Below are positions 45,124 through 56,450 of a DNA stretch of 64,000 nucleotides, one piece after another. Position numbers and translations under genes: made by a program. Source of the DNA: Phialocephala subalpina (lineage: Eukaryota > Ascomycota > Leotiomycetes > Helotiales > Mollisiaceae); NCBI GenBank assembly GCA_900073065.1, contig FJOG01000007.1, positions 839,745 to 903,744 on the forward strand, in the 5' to 3' direction. Position 1 is the stretch's first letter, and every line of letters starts with the position of its first letter. The notes below the pieces were generated by a model. The model was not told the DNA's origin, ran no database searches, and saw only the letters and a program-made list of their open reading frames with translations.

Positions 45124-48100
45124 CAGACTGGCCAATACGTCCGTCAGTCAGTTAATTAGTTGGCCAAATGGCCAACTGATTGACGTATAAAAAACCGGTC
45201 AACTTACTAACGTAAATAATAAACCGATTAGTCAACTGATAAGCCAGAGGTAAAATTTGAGGATATATTATTTTTAAGCAAAATTTATAAGATTAGCACC
45301 AAAAGCCAACTCCATTTGGATCGCACTATGTCTTTGCCAATTGCTTAACGCCTCCTGATGCCATAACGTTTTACCTATTAAACTAGAACTATATAGAGTT
45401 ATTTACTTGGATACGAAGGAAAAAATACGCTCACACTTTGAGCTTATCGCTAGTATAACAAGGAAATCGTAGGCTATTTGCGCAAGCTAAGGCCACTTGG
45501 CTTCTTTTTTCTTCTAGTAATTTATGGCACCCTTTTTGGTGTATATTGGCTTTTTTATATATATTATCTACTGGTCCCTTATAGCAAATAGCGTTTCGAT
45601 TTCCTCTTTTTTTTCATCTGGTTTAATTAGCGCCACTTTATTAAGTAACTCCTCAAAGAAGCTAATTATCTTAGGCAATAGAAAAGGCAGAGTTTGGCCG
45701 GGTTTATAATATTCCGGTGTAATAACTCTCTTATACTTATTAACCCATAGCTTCCTTATTTTTGCTTTTGCCGGTGCGATATGCCTTATTAGCCTTATAG
45801 CTCTCTAATTATCTTTAAAGTATTTTATCTTAAAACGAGGGTATAAAACTATTACTATTATCTATGCGATTAAGAGGTTAATCTTATTATAATACTCTTT
45901 CGTAGTACTCCAAGCGAGAGTAATAAATTCTTATATGCCAGGGTAATCAAAGAATTCGCCGTCTTTGGCGCGTTACTCAAGGTCTTCCCAATAAGTAAAA
46001 AGAAAATCGAAAGAAAGAAAAAATCTCCCATAAAGAGCCATAAGAAGCTTTATAGGCATTATCTTGCATATTAGCGTTGCCCTTAAGATTTTTCGTAATA
46101 CGAAAAAAAAGCTCCAAGTAATCGTGAATAAATTATAAAGTCTATTACTTATCCTTATTAAGGTAATCTTAATTGCTAGTCTTTTTATTAAACTCGTCTT
46201 TAGAAACCCGTAATTTCAGGGCGTAATCATTAAGAGTAAATCATAGTTCGAAAGCGCGGCATATCATAGTATATAATGCGTTCTAGCGTATATCACTATC
46301 TAAAATAAGCTTCTAAGTCCTTCTTATAGCGACGCCTTCGTTATTAGTTTGTTAAAGAGCCATGAAGATATCTAAACGTTTGCTTAATGCTATAACGTAT
46401 ACCACCAAGTTATGAAATTTTCCTAGCTTTTCTCGTTATCTTTATAGCACTCGACGTTATATTTCCCCTATTTTCTTGAAGTTCTTGTCCCAAATAGACT
46501 AATCTTAGCCATAAAGATAAAATTTAGTAATAAGATTAAGTATATAACCAAAACAATAAAGGTAATACTCCTTAGGGACAAAATAAATTTTCTTTGTAAG
46601 CTTAATAAGTATAATATCGTTATTTAACGCGTTATTAAAGACAAAATAGCCTAGGTTATTTTCGGTAATACCAAATCGTTTAAAGAAAGGGTAAAAAACG
46701 GCAAATTAAGCTAAATATCAAGAAGGTAATATTAGCTAATATATTTAATTTCGTGTTCCGCGCAAAAATTATTAAGGTAATAATATCTCGAATATTATCA
46801 TATATATATTATAATAAATTACTATTATAAATTATAATAATTAATATATCAGAATATTATTAAAATGCAAGGAAATTAATTAAATATATTAATATTGGTT
46901 TTCTCGTGCGCTAAAAGCTCAAGTAAACTAATTAATCGTATTATAGTAATACTATGTTTATTAATAAAATACACGATAACACCAAGTAATAAGATTTTTT
47001 CGTGCTTTAATCCTTAGCTATTAAATAAGATAGAAATCCTTGACTTAGCGCGTTTAATCTTTTTTATGATAATAAGCTCAAAGTACTAGAAGTATTTATG
47101 AATCTAATTCTGTATTATAGAATAGGATTATGGTACGGTGGTAGCGGCTTTCTTGTTGGCTAGTTTAAATAGTCTCAAAAGGCGTTTTAAAGTGGCTTTC
47201 TGGTGCTTGATATTATTAAGAATTACTTATTCTATAAACGCGTTTATAAACTCTTACTAGCGAAATGGTATTACTTTCTCGTAAGACCCCTCGATAATGC
47301 CTAATGGTTATGCCCTAGCGTTTTTACTTAATTATACCCTTTATATATCCCCTATTTCATCGAGGCAATAGACTTTAAGGAGATATATCTTCGCGTTATC
47401 GAGTATACCCGTATTATAATGGAACTTTTTGTGTCTCGAAAATTCGTGATTATAATAGCCTAAAAAAGTTAATATTAAAGTATTTAAAGAAAGAATAAAC
47501 TTACAAAGTTTATATACCTATAATAATATAAACTTTCCCTTTTTCTTCCTTTTCCCGTTGTTATTAACTGCGTATCTAAGAGATTAAACCCAAGATTTTC
47601 GAGCTCTCTTGGCTATTTTAGCGAGAGTATAATTCGATCGGAAACGAGCTATAATAGCAGGCCGATTATCGCAAAAAGGCTATTTAAATTAATACGGCAA
47701 ATAGTTATCTGGTAGAACTATTAGAGGAGGTTTATATAGATCGTATAAGTTATTATATTAAGGAGGAGGGTATAAATATTTATCGCGTTAAACTCGATTT
47801 ATGCTTTTAGAAGGCCCGGCTCGCATTCGATCGAAAGTATTAGCTATAAAGGCCGTAAAATTAGGCTCTAAAAGCAAAGTATCAAATTTAGAGAGTATTA
47901 GCGATAGTTCTAACATAATAATAGATAAAATCGTTAATTTTGAGGTAAATCACGATGATAATAATAATAATTAAGAGTCTAAGTTCGAGAGTAAAGAGAA
48001 TAGTGTTTTTATTCTGCCTTGACTCGCTTAAAACAACTAATAAAAGGCCTTCTATTAGGTTTTTCCGACCCGAAATCCCCCTTTAAAATATCAAAAACAC

Positions 48101-48294
48101 CCTTTCAAAACACTAAAAATCCGACCTAAAAGTACTCCAAAATCACGAAAATAAAAGCTGTCAACTGATAATTTAATGATCGGTTGGACGAGTAGTTAAC
48201 TGACGGACTGAGCTAATCAAAATGGCCAAATTATTGACGTATTATGATCAGTTATCAGTCAGTTGATCAGTTAACTGACTTATTGGCCACTCTG
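45124..48294 (-). mobile_element. AT-rich degraded hAT transposon, 3,171 bp, perfect 8-bp target duplication
   Basis: The left end CAGACTGGCCAATACGTC and the right end (reverse complement CAGAGTGGCCAATAAGTC) form the TIRs. GTTCTATG is repeated exactly outside both (45116-45123 and 48295-48302). Removing the element plus one duplication copy leaves the host reading frame continuous (HMGGFY then GHRTIL). The interior is very AT-rich and holds a dead transposase on the minus strand. The termini resemble those of the 532-bp element at 42840 (shared CAGAGTGG-Y-C-R-ATA). CAGTTAACTGA-like subterminal repeats occur at both ends. Confidence 0.9.
45500..47660 (-). pseudogene. Dead hAT transposase
   Basis: On the minus strand near 45,680-45,900 the translation reads EYYNKINLLIA-stop-IIVIVLYPRFKIKYFKDN-stop-RAIRL, then KAKIRKLWVNKYK. 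This matches the conserved hAT core pattern (YY-K-T...VLHPRYKWKYFE..W...KLWEEYK) with stops where Trp would be expected, and AT-biased replacements. A weak ARKSWV-stop-SLRYAV near 47,600 could be the N-terminal BED-type region. No uninterrupted frame exists. The outer limits are approximate. Confidence 0.65.
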
Positions 48295-49078
48295 GTTCTA
48301 TGGTCATCGGACAATTTTGAAAAGCTGTCTTCATTATGTCACCAATTGTAGCATGAGCCCTGGCGATTCTTATTAGACAACCAAGCAATTTCCCCTACTT
48401 TCGTATGCTTCAGAGCACTGGCCAGCCCATGCAAGGCAAGCATCCGACCAAAGCACCGCGCAGTTATTATGTCACTGTTTAACATTGAAACCCCGGGTAA
48501 AGAAGTGGCTTCAGGCATCAAGTGTGACAGTTATTCGGGACACATGGAGAAGTGTGGAACTACATTAATACTTCCATTTAGGATTGGACGGTCCAGCATT
48601 GGGTCTTTACCGGGCCTGCGAGCTTGGAATACATAACTTGATCCAACCTGTGATTGAGGCTGGGGCTGATCCAAATACATTGGGAGCTCGTAGTTTCAAG
48701 TCGCTCCTGTCTATTGCAGTTGCGAGGAGACACACAGAAAGGATCTGTAAATTAATTGCACTGGGAGCAGATGTTGCGACCCATGCCCCTGGCGGCCCTT
48801 TGCTCTACTTTGCAGCCTCAAGTGGAAAGCTGGAGATTGTGGAGATGCTGTTAAAGACGGGGATAGATATAAATCAATATGATGGTTATTATGGAGATCC
48901 GTTGATAATGGCTACAGCATGCAACGATGAGACCATGATCAGGAAGCTGGTGGACAGTGGAGCAATTGTGAACGTGGACCGGATCCGGAACACAATTCAC
49001 TGGCGCCTTGACCTTGATGGCAAAGAGTTATCGCAACAGTTAACCTCACGGCCGAAAACGACAAAGAAGGATTGGTAA

Positions 49079-49482
49079 CACTCCTCCTCTGTCTCATAGA
49101 GCTACGCGTAATAGGGGAGTTTCGGCCAAGTCGAGTACCTATTTGAGGGCTAGAAAAGAATGATGTACATACGCTTTCCACACCCTTATCTGTATCTATC
49201 TATATGTTCCGTTCGTCTACAACTGGGAAAGCATCAATACCACTAAGGTCAAATGGACATTCCTAATGTAAATTCTTTAGGTATGGCTCTTTGAGTATTC
49301 ACAGACAACTTAATGAAAGATCTAGGGTAGTAGACTTGTTCGATCGCGGCAGCTTGAGTGAAGCGACCAAATAACTACATTCGAAGGTCATAGCTGTCAT
49401 GGACAGATAGTTTATTCAAATGCATTTCATTCAAACATTCTAGCAAAGGGAAGCTGTCATGCGAATAAGTACCAAGTTCCAT
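49079..49482. other. Intergenic between convergent pseudogene and ABC gene
   Basis: Short spacer holding the 3' ends of the plus-strand NACHT-ankyrin remnant and the minus-strand ABC transporter. No gene recognised. Confidence 0.5.
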
Positions 49483-52400
49483 CTAAGCACTCGTCTTTCT
49501 GGACCAATTCTGCCTATCCCTCGCCCTCACAGGGCTCATGATTCTATCAATCCCTAACCCGATGACACCTTCGCCATTCTCAATAACCTCATGCCCAATC
49601 AACCCCGCAAAAGCCCCACCCCTACTCCTCAACTCCTCAAACCCACCACTCTCCACCACCTTCCCATTCTCAATCATAACAATCTGATCACAAATTCGCA
49701 TCATCTCCACTGCATGACTAATAACCACCACTGCCACCCCACCATCCCCCGACTCCCTCCCTCGGTCGATCAACCTTCGAATCGTATCTCTCACGCCCTC
49801 AGCTGTGACCGCATCCAACGCACTCGTCGCTTCATCCAGAATCAGAATCCTAGGCTTGCGAACCAAGGCTCGAGCGATGGCGATGCGTTGAGCTTGACCA
49901 CCAGATAGCCCCATTCCTCCCTCACCAATAATAGTATGATACCCGTTCGGTAAACTCATGACGAAATCATGAATATCTGCATCTTTCGCAGCGTGCGTTG
50001 CGGCATTGAGATTCGCGTATGGAGAGCCTTCTGGGAGACCGTAGAGGATGTTTGACAGGACGGAGGAGGGGAAGAGAAGTGGTTGTTGGGCGACGATTGA
50101 GATTTGGTTGCGGAGACTGGCCATGTTGCATTCGGTTATTGGGACGCCTGCGAATGTTAGAGTGGAGGGTTGGTGGATGGGTGCGGAGTTGGGTGTGTAA
50201 AGGCCGAGGAGGAGAGAGGCGATGGTTGACTTTCCGGAGCCGGAGGGACCGACTATTCCTGTGCAAGTGTTTGGTTGGAGGGTGAGTGATATCTTTGAAA
50301 TGACTGGTGCTGAATGTGATGGGTAGGTGAAAGATAGGTTGTTGAAGGAAACTGGGAATAGAGACTTAAGTCGCTTCGTGCCTAGGGTATCTGGAGAACT
50401 GCGAAGTGGAAGGTTGGCGAGGTGTAGCAGGTATGTTGCTGACGTCCGAGAAGAATTGAGCTGCGGCACCAACATCAGCATTCCCGTGGAATTGGCAATA
50501 CCGAACATGAGGAGATCAGCGACTTGAAGGATCGTAGAGAGGTCCAGCTGTCTGTTGGTGAAGATCACAGTGCTGTAATAGAAGATGATGGCGATGATAA
50601 AGTAACTCATAGTATCTCCTAGGCCGAAGAAAGCGCCTGACCAGATGGCTCGCGAGATTCCAATCGTGTAGGTCGAAGCTGCAGCATTCTCGTGTTTGCG
50701 TTTGAAGTGGCTCTCCAAAGTCAGAGCCCGAACGACACGGATGTTTGTGAATGTCTCCGTGAAGATGCTGCCGGCATGCTCAGACGCGATGTTGCACTTC
50801 TCTTCCCAACTGCCGCTGACCCGGTTGAAGAGTTGAACTAGCATGTACATGACTGGCGTGCATGCCATAGCGACGAGTGTGAGTTTCCACGAGAGCGCCA
50901 TCGCCCAAACGATCGTGATGCCCAGCATCCAGAAAGCGGTGAAGATGGGACCTGCAAAGCGACCAATCAGATTACGCATCTCTTCCGCATTGCGATCCAA
51001 GTATGCATTCAACTTTGCAGGTGAGTTCCTCTCCTTGTCGAACCATGATCTCGGCTGAGCCAGAATTCGTTTCAAGGCTTCCGCCCTCAATGTGTTGATC
51101 CATGCTTGTCCGCTGTGCTCGAGGGCGTAATGCATACAAAACATGGCGGTTGCGTCCACAACACCAATTCCCAGCAGGATCAGAGCCCAGTTTCGTGCTT
51201 CCAGACCTCGATTATCGGGGAGATAGTAGACTTCAAGTAGTTGGGTAAAAACGTATGCAAAGGCTGGAGTAGCGGCTCCGACGGTGAAAGCAGCGAAGAA
51301 TCCGAGCACGAGACATACTCTATCTCTCCAGTTGAAACTCGGCCAGACTGTTCCAAGGATCATTCTTAAGGACGCTGGCTTTTTCAAAGGTAATATCTTG
51401 GGCTCCGAATCGATAAGCAAGTGAGGCTCAGCTTGTGGTGGGACACTGATAGCTTTCTCTTGATTGGTTATCGTGGTATCGAGGGCCGGCGGTTTGGGTC
51501 GAGTGGGATGTCCTGATTCTGCGTGAGGGGTGGCGAATTCTGGCGTTCGGAAAGGGGTCACTGACGTTCTTCGAGAGCTCGATTCGAATGGTTTAAAGAC
51601 CCCTTGGCTGGGAATGACTGGTGTTAACCAAATATTTCCAGTCCACATTTCATTTGCTTGTGCTGCTCCAACACCGAGCATAAGGCTGTTTCGGACGCTG
51701 CTCGTTCCTAATCCTGGCGATGACATTGGATTTGTTGATCCAAAGACCCTCGAGATACGATTCCAGGTAGGCGGAAGCAATTCGTCGAAGGAAGATGCGC
51801 TTGCTGGTGTGGTAGGCGATGCTGGCTCGGAACTTCCCCTTTGGTCGGAGAGAGGTGATACTTCCGGTGACTTAGTCGCTGACAGTAGAGCAGCATATGC
51901 ACCGAATTCTTTCTCAGCGAGCTTTGCGCTGTATCCTTCCTGCACTACAGTCCCAGCCTGAAGCACGTAGACATACTCTTCGTCTCGGATTTGCGAAACA
52001 TCGTGAGTGATTATGATCGTCGTCTTTCCATGCCGCCACTTCCTAATATTTGCCATGACCTTCTCCCTACTCTTCCTATCAAGCGCACTAGTAGCTTCGT
52101 CAAGGATAAGGAATGGAGAATTTCGAAGACGTGCTCTTGCGATGACGATTCTTTGCTGCTGACCACCACTCAGAGCCTGTCCACTCGATCCAGCCTTAGT
52201 TTCGATGCCGTTTGGCAGGTCCTTGAGAGTTTTCTCGAGGTTGGCAGTCCTGCATGCTTCCACGATATCGTCTGTGGTGGCGGGTAGTTCACGGCCAAAG
52301 GCAATATTCTGCAGAATGGTCTCGTTGAACAAGACGCTTTGCTGTTGGACGAGAGTGATGCTTTGTCGCAGCCAGTCTGGATTGAGAGTCTTTAGAGACT

Positions 52401-53873
52401 GTCCGTCGAGAATTATTTCACCATGCGACGGTTCGTAGTACTTCATGAGCAAACTCCCAATAGTGCTCTTGCCCGAACCGCTAGATCCTACGATAAAGGT
52501 CGTTTCCCCAGCGGGAAAGAAGAAGTTCGTATCGACCAATGCGGCCTGCTCTGGATTCGCCGGGTATGTGAAGGATACCTATACGGCGGTTAGTGAAATT
52601 CGCAAATCAGTATCTGGAGAACTTACCCCTTTGACTTCAATGTCACCTGAACACGAGTCTGGCCTGCCAGAGCCAGTCATCGTCGTCACCTTCCTTCCAT
52701 GTCGCATCTGAACCATGATTGTCTGCAATGTTGCACCCGCAGACATGCCTTTCGTCAATACAAGCCATTGCGGCAAGACTATTTCGACAGCTTGCAAGGC
52801 GTTCAAGCACGCGTAGAAAGTAGTGAGAATATGTCCTGGGCTGGTGCCTCTGTTGACAAGGTACAGGCCAAACCAAAAGCCCTCGACAAACAATCCAACC
52901 ATCATGAACTTGACGATAGCATATTGCATGGCATTTGAGCGAGCTTGTATCAAGTAACTGGCTGCTACACGCTTGATTGTTCTTCCATATTGCCAGACCT
53001 CCTGATCCTGGCCATTGTACGCCTTGACAGTGTTGATATTCGTGATCGCAGTGTTGGCATATTTTGAAGCTTGGGTGAGTTCGCGTTTTTGTGCTTCGAT
53101 CGCAGGAGTGAGTGGAAGGGACACCAAGTACAGAAGGAAGCCGGCAATTGGAAATGTGGCGATGACGACGAGGGTCAACTTCCAGGAGAAGTAAAACGCG
53201 AGTCCAAGTGATGTAAAGGCTCCAACAATTTCGAAGATGACGAACCCTAATGGCTGGGAAACGGCCAATTGAAGCTCTCGTATTTGACTGTGGCATTGTG
53301 AAAAGCTGATTAAGTCTTGGGTGGGTAAACATACGTTTGAATGCGGATCAAGAGAGCTCCAACTCCATTTTGCCGGAGATCATACCACTCCATACCCTTA
53401 TCCAACATGCCTTCAAACATGCATTTGCGAATGCTCTTTGCCTGAAGCTCACCAAATACCACCCATGAGGAGAAGAATACTCCTTCGACAACCCAAGCTA
53501 GGCAGCCCAGACAAGCTAATGTGATGCACCATTTCGAAATTTCGTGAAGGCATTGCTGACCATCCATTGTCCCTAATCCGAACTGTGTGAAAGAAGAGAA
53601 TATTTTACCGAAGAAGACGGCTGATGCGGGTTTGATACAAGCTGAAATGAGAGTTGTGGTGAGCGCGAAGACGACAGCCGGGGCGTGGCTCCTCTTTGTG
53701 AAGGTAAATAGAGAACGCCATGATGGATTGAGATCGGGGATCTGGTCTATTTCGACGTGTTCGAGCGGTTGCAGTTCATGAGATGATCCAGCAGAACTTT
53801 CTATGTGTACCGAGCTCCAGATGGTGGTTGGACTTTCGCAGTTGCCAGAGCTTCGAGGTGTTTGAATAGCCAT
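49483..53873 (-). CDS. ste6: Full-size ABC-B transporter, Ste6 (a-factor exporter)-like
   Basis: Exons 53873-53335, 53287-52627 and 52578-49483 join in frame to 1,431 residues; introns are 47 and 48 nt. Layout is TMD1-NBD1-TMD2-NBD2. TMD1 (about residues 60-380) includes RIQTQIRELQLAVSQPLG. NBD1 has Walker A GSSGSGKST at about 431, signature LSGGQQQRI and Walker B LILDEATSALD. A Ser/Pro-rich linker is followed by TMD2 (LRMILGTVWPSFNWRDRV onward). NBD2 has Walker A GPSGSGKST at about 1,176, LSGGQAQRI near 1,290 and ILILDEATSALD. All ATPase motifs are intact. The FFPAGETTFIVGSSGSGKST and TLVQQQSVLFNETI wording of NBD1 matches Ste6-type exporters of lipidated peptide pheromone better than drug pumps, but subfamily placement is by memory of motifs and needs a tree. 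Confidence 0.87.
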
Positions 53874-54584
53874 TGCGTGTTGAGGTCAATTGTGTTTGTA
53901 GTAGATAATTGAAGCAGGAGTTGGACGTATGTTGGCGAAGACATCTTGAGCTGGTGGTGGCGTCGATAGATTTCTTTCAAACAATGCCTCCAAGTGAACC
54001 ATTGTTGTTGTGAAATGGAGCTCGGTGTTGTGAGGACTTCATTGTTCTCGAGGCTGGCCCCTTGGTATTGTTTCCTGAAGCGAACCATGAAGCGAGGAAT
54101 GTCAATGACGAACGCAGGTAGGTAACTTACAGTACCGTTGAAAGTGAGTTTCTAGGGTCCTAGGAAATGATTAAGTATTGTTCGATTGGTGTTCACTGTG
54201 GTCAGCGCTTTGGTTTGGTTTTGATAATGTAACCTCGTAAGGCCATGTTTACGGGGTATTCGGGATATTTACTGCTCGTTACCCACAACTCGCAGGCACG
54301 CAACGCAGAAGAATGACAATGCTTTCACCATCACGACCAAACTTTCCTTTACTCACAAGCCTTAGGAACCCTTTGTGCTTTGTGTCCTGTGACAATCGAA
54401 TTGTATTGGCGCTGGGTAGGATCGTCCTAGACCTCATGCCAGCTACCTGAAAATTGTCCTCATGTTCATCGATCGGAAGATAGATGGAGCGGTCGAATAG
54501 TATTGCCTCCGAACGTGCTTCAGATGGCTACCAATTCGGCCTCCTTGATATGATACGGGTGGGTGATCAAGATATTATGCCACA
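53874..54584. other. Intergenic; nothing recognised
   Basis: 5' side of the ABC transporter gene and 3' side of the PBDC1 gene. Short open frames only. Confidence 0.5.
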
Positions 54585-55256
54585 TCAAGACTCCGCAGTC
54601 TGCGCCTTCTTCTCCGCAGCCTCCTTCTGATTATTCTCGTAGATCCAGTCATTCAGCCCACTCTTATTCCTCGCGATTTCGATAGCATAGAATTGCATCC
54701 GAGGCACTACAAAGCTGTTAGCTCTCAACCAGCCGTATCGCAGCTCCCAGCGCATGCTTCAAGCTCACCAAACATCGTGGTATCCTGATCATACTCCATT
54801 TTTGGACCCAATCTAACTATCGTGCCAAAGTTGTAATCGTCGACCTTCTTCTCGTATGCCATCATGAACTTCCGCCACCGTTCCTTGCCAGCCTTGCTCT
54901 TCATTTCGTCCTCGTTGATGGTCGCTGCAGGGTCGAACTCTGGGAAGTCGGTCTTTAGATGCTCGTAGATATCGTCGTCAATCTTCGTGAGTCGTAAGGC
55001 AGATCCGCGGACCTTCTCGAGGATCGCCCAGTATGTGGACATGTGTTGTACGGCTGGATGGTGGGGTCAGTGGCGGGGTAGATGGGAGAGGAGAGTGGCG
55101 CTGCAGGGCGCGTACCTTTGACTGCGAACTGCTTCTCAATCTGCCAGGATATTAGTGACTTGGACGACAACAGGAAGGAGAGCTTTGGGTTGACCGTACA
55201 TCCTCAAGGTTGTCTGCCTCCTCAGGGTTGAAGTTGGCTGGTGCTGCGACCGACAT
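54585..55256 (-). CDS. PBDC1 (polysaccharide biosynthesis domain) family protein
   Basis: Exons 55256-55200, 55140-55116 (25 nt), 55053-54769 and 54706-54585 join in frame to 162 residues. The start MSVAAPANFNPEEADNLED leads through IEKQFAVK and AVQHMSTYWAILEKV into the conserved core KIDDDIYEHLKTDFPEFDP, KERWRKFMMAYEKKVDDYNFGTIVRL and TMFVPRMQFYAIEIARNKSGLNDWIYE. This pattern is the PBDC1 family, conserved from yeast (YPL225W) to animals; recent work links the yeast member to translation-elongation-factor folding. Four exons, one of only 25 nt, were found by following the core motif across short introns. A charged Lys/Glu/Ala tail ends the protein. Length is normal for the family. Confidence 0.9.
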
Positions 55257-56450
55257 CGTGGAATGGCTGGAAGTCGCTTTCGGTTTTGTGGTATCTGTTT
55301 CTGATATGGGGTTAAGAGATGTGATATCTTTATTTTGTAAGTGCTCGTATGTTCGATGGTATGTTGCTTTAATCGTGGTATGGAGGCAGAAGACTCGAAG
55401 CTGGACACTCGTAGATATAAAGATTTCTGAGGCGCGCCGGTGAAATCTCGGCAAAACTAATCGCCTCTACTCCAATTCTCGAACGACCTTCTTGCTTCTC
55501 TTTCCTTCTTACCAAACATTCTCAACCAACCACCTCTTCATCACTGGGGTGACACTACATCAATATGCGTATGAATGGACTGGCTTTGCACGTAGCTACT
55601 TTGGAAAGACTGGTTAGCTGAAAGGGGATTCCAGGCTGCCAGTATCCCCAAAACCTCCTGACTCCTGCAACTGCTGAAAGACTCTAGATATGAACATGAC
55701 CTGCTTGATAATTGATGCCTCTGCAGTAACTCCAGGATGCTAATAAGAACCGGGCTGGAGACCCTTTCTCACGATGACAGAGCTGGCCCTGAGGACATGG
55801 GAAACTGTAGTGCATTCGAATTACCATCCTCATAGGTGATAGCCTTACCTAGTGACTTATATTCCTTTATTTTCTTTGTAATGCTTTGATGCACCGTGCC
55901 TGCATGCTTTTGCCCTTACTCTACTGCCATTGACCCACATCCACTAGGATTGGGTTCGTGCTTCCTCCGAGAAGAGGATGTTGCATTGTTGATAATATTG
56001 GGATAAGAAACCTGGATTCAATGCCTACTCACAGATGGGCTACCATAAGATAAAACACTCTTAAATAATCACCAACTCGGACTATGCTATTTCCTTGATC
56101 AGGTCTTGATTACAGTTCTTTCAATCAGGGATGTCCATGTCCTTGATAAAAATTCCAATTCCGAAATGCAAATGGCATTTTGAATAGTGATAGCAAAAGG
56201 CAGATACCAGATATGCTATTTCAAAGTCTCAGAATGTCCGTTATCTTTCTGGGATAAAGCATCGTCCATCATTTGCGTATAATCTTGATATTTGAGACAT
56301 ACATTGCAAAAAGAATTCTTCCGCCTCCTTTGTCCGCCGAGAAGGTGAGTCGTGCGCTAAAGCACACCCGACCTGAAATTTTGGGCCCCTCAAAATCCAC
56401 AGCCAAAGTCCATCACCACCATAATTGCAACTTTGATTGTCCTTGCAGCC
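55257..56450. other. Intergenic; shared promoter region, nothing else recognised
   Basis: Lies between the diverging PBDC1 gene (minus) and the myristoylation-motif gene (plus). No protein-like frame, tRNA-like sequence or repeat noticed. Confidence 0.5.

Larger units (their letters stand above)
42435..49078 (+). pseudogene. NACHT-ankyrin STAND gene split by two hAT insertions
   Basis: Order along the plus strand. A DPFSILGATASIIACIQL signal-like N-terminus begins at 42435 with ATA where relatives begin MDP-x-S. Then comes EFSEQDHSRLSVLQGLAEPL...ELAAHADQ (42606-42838). Insertion 1 follows (42840-43371). Next is a linker with GWLSDSYPTANH, and a P-loop at about 43,850 (FHGIPGCG) in which the invariant Lys is lost and the frame shifts. 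The NACHT core has the Walker B-like YLIIDVIDECPQD (44140-44517), then a winged-helix-like LDETYERILSSID...ALRWLVFANRPLKLRELAEA (44577-44999) and VRLAHFSVKEYLTSSRI. Insertion 2 follows (45124-48294). The ankyrin part comes last, QFPLLSYASEHWPAHA and 48584-49078, with about four repeats and a normal-looking stop. Multiple stops and frame shifts exist besides the insertions, so this allele is dead. Such proteins are NLR-like receptors in fungi. Confidence 0.82.

Noticed and set aside
45524..45709. 61-residue hydrophobic open frame inside the hAT relic
   Set aside because: It is antisense to the dead transposase; its hydrophobicity comes from AT-rich codons.
49591..50527. Plus-strand open frames opposite ABC transporter NBD2
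   Set aside because: Antisense shadows of a well-supported gene.
52643..53332. 229-residue alternative minus-strand frame in the ABC transporter
   Set aside because: Overlapping frame; the other frame has the canonical transporter motif and continuous splicing.
30965..55256. A biosynthetic gene cluster linking the NmrA-like, amine oxidase and ABC genes
   Set aside because: No backbone synthase, P450 or pathway regulator lies between them; the ABC protein looks Ste6-like rather than a metabolite pump.
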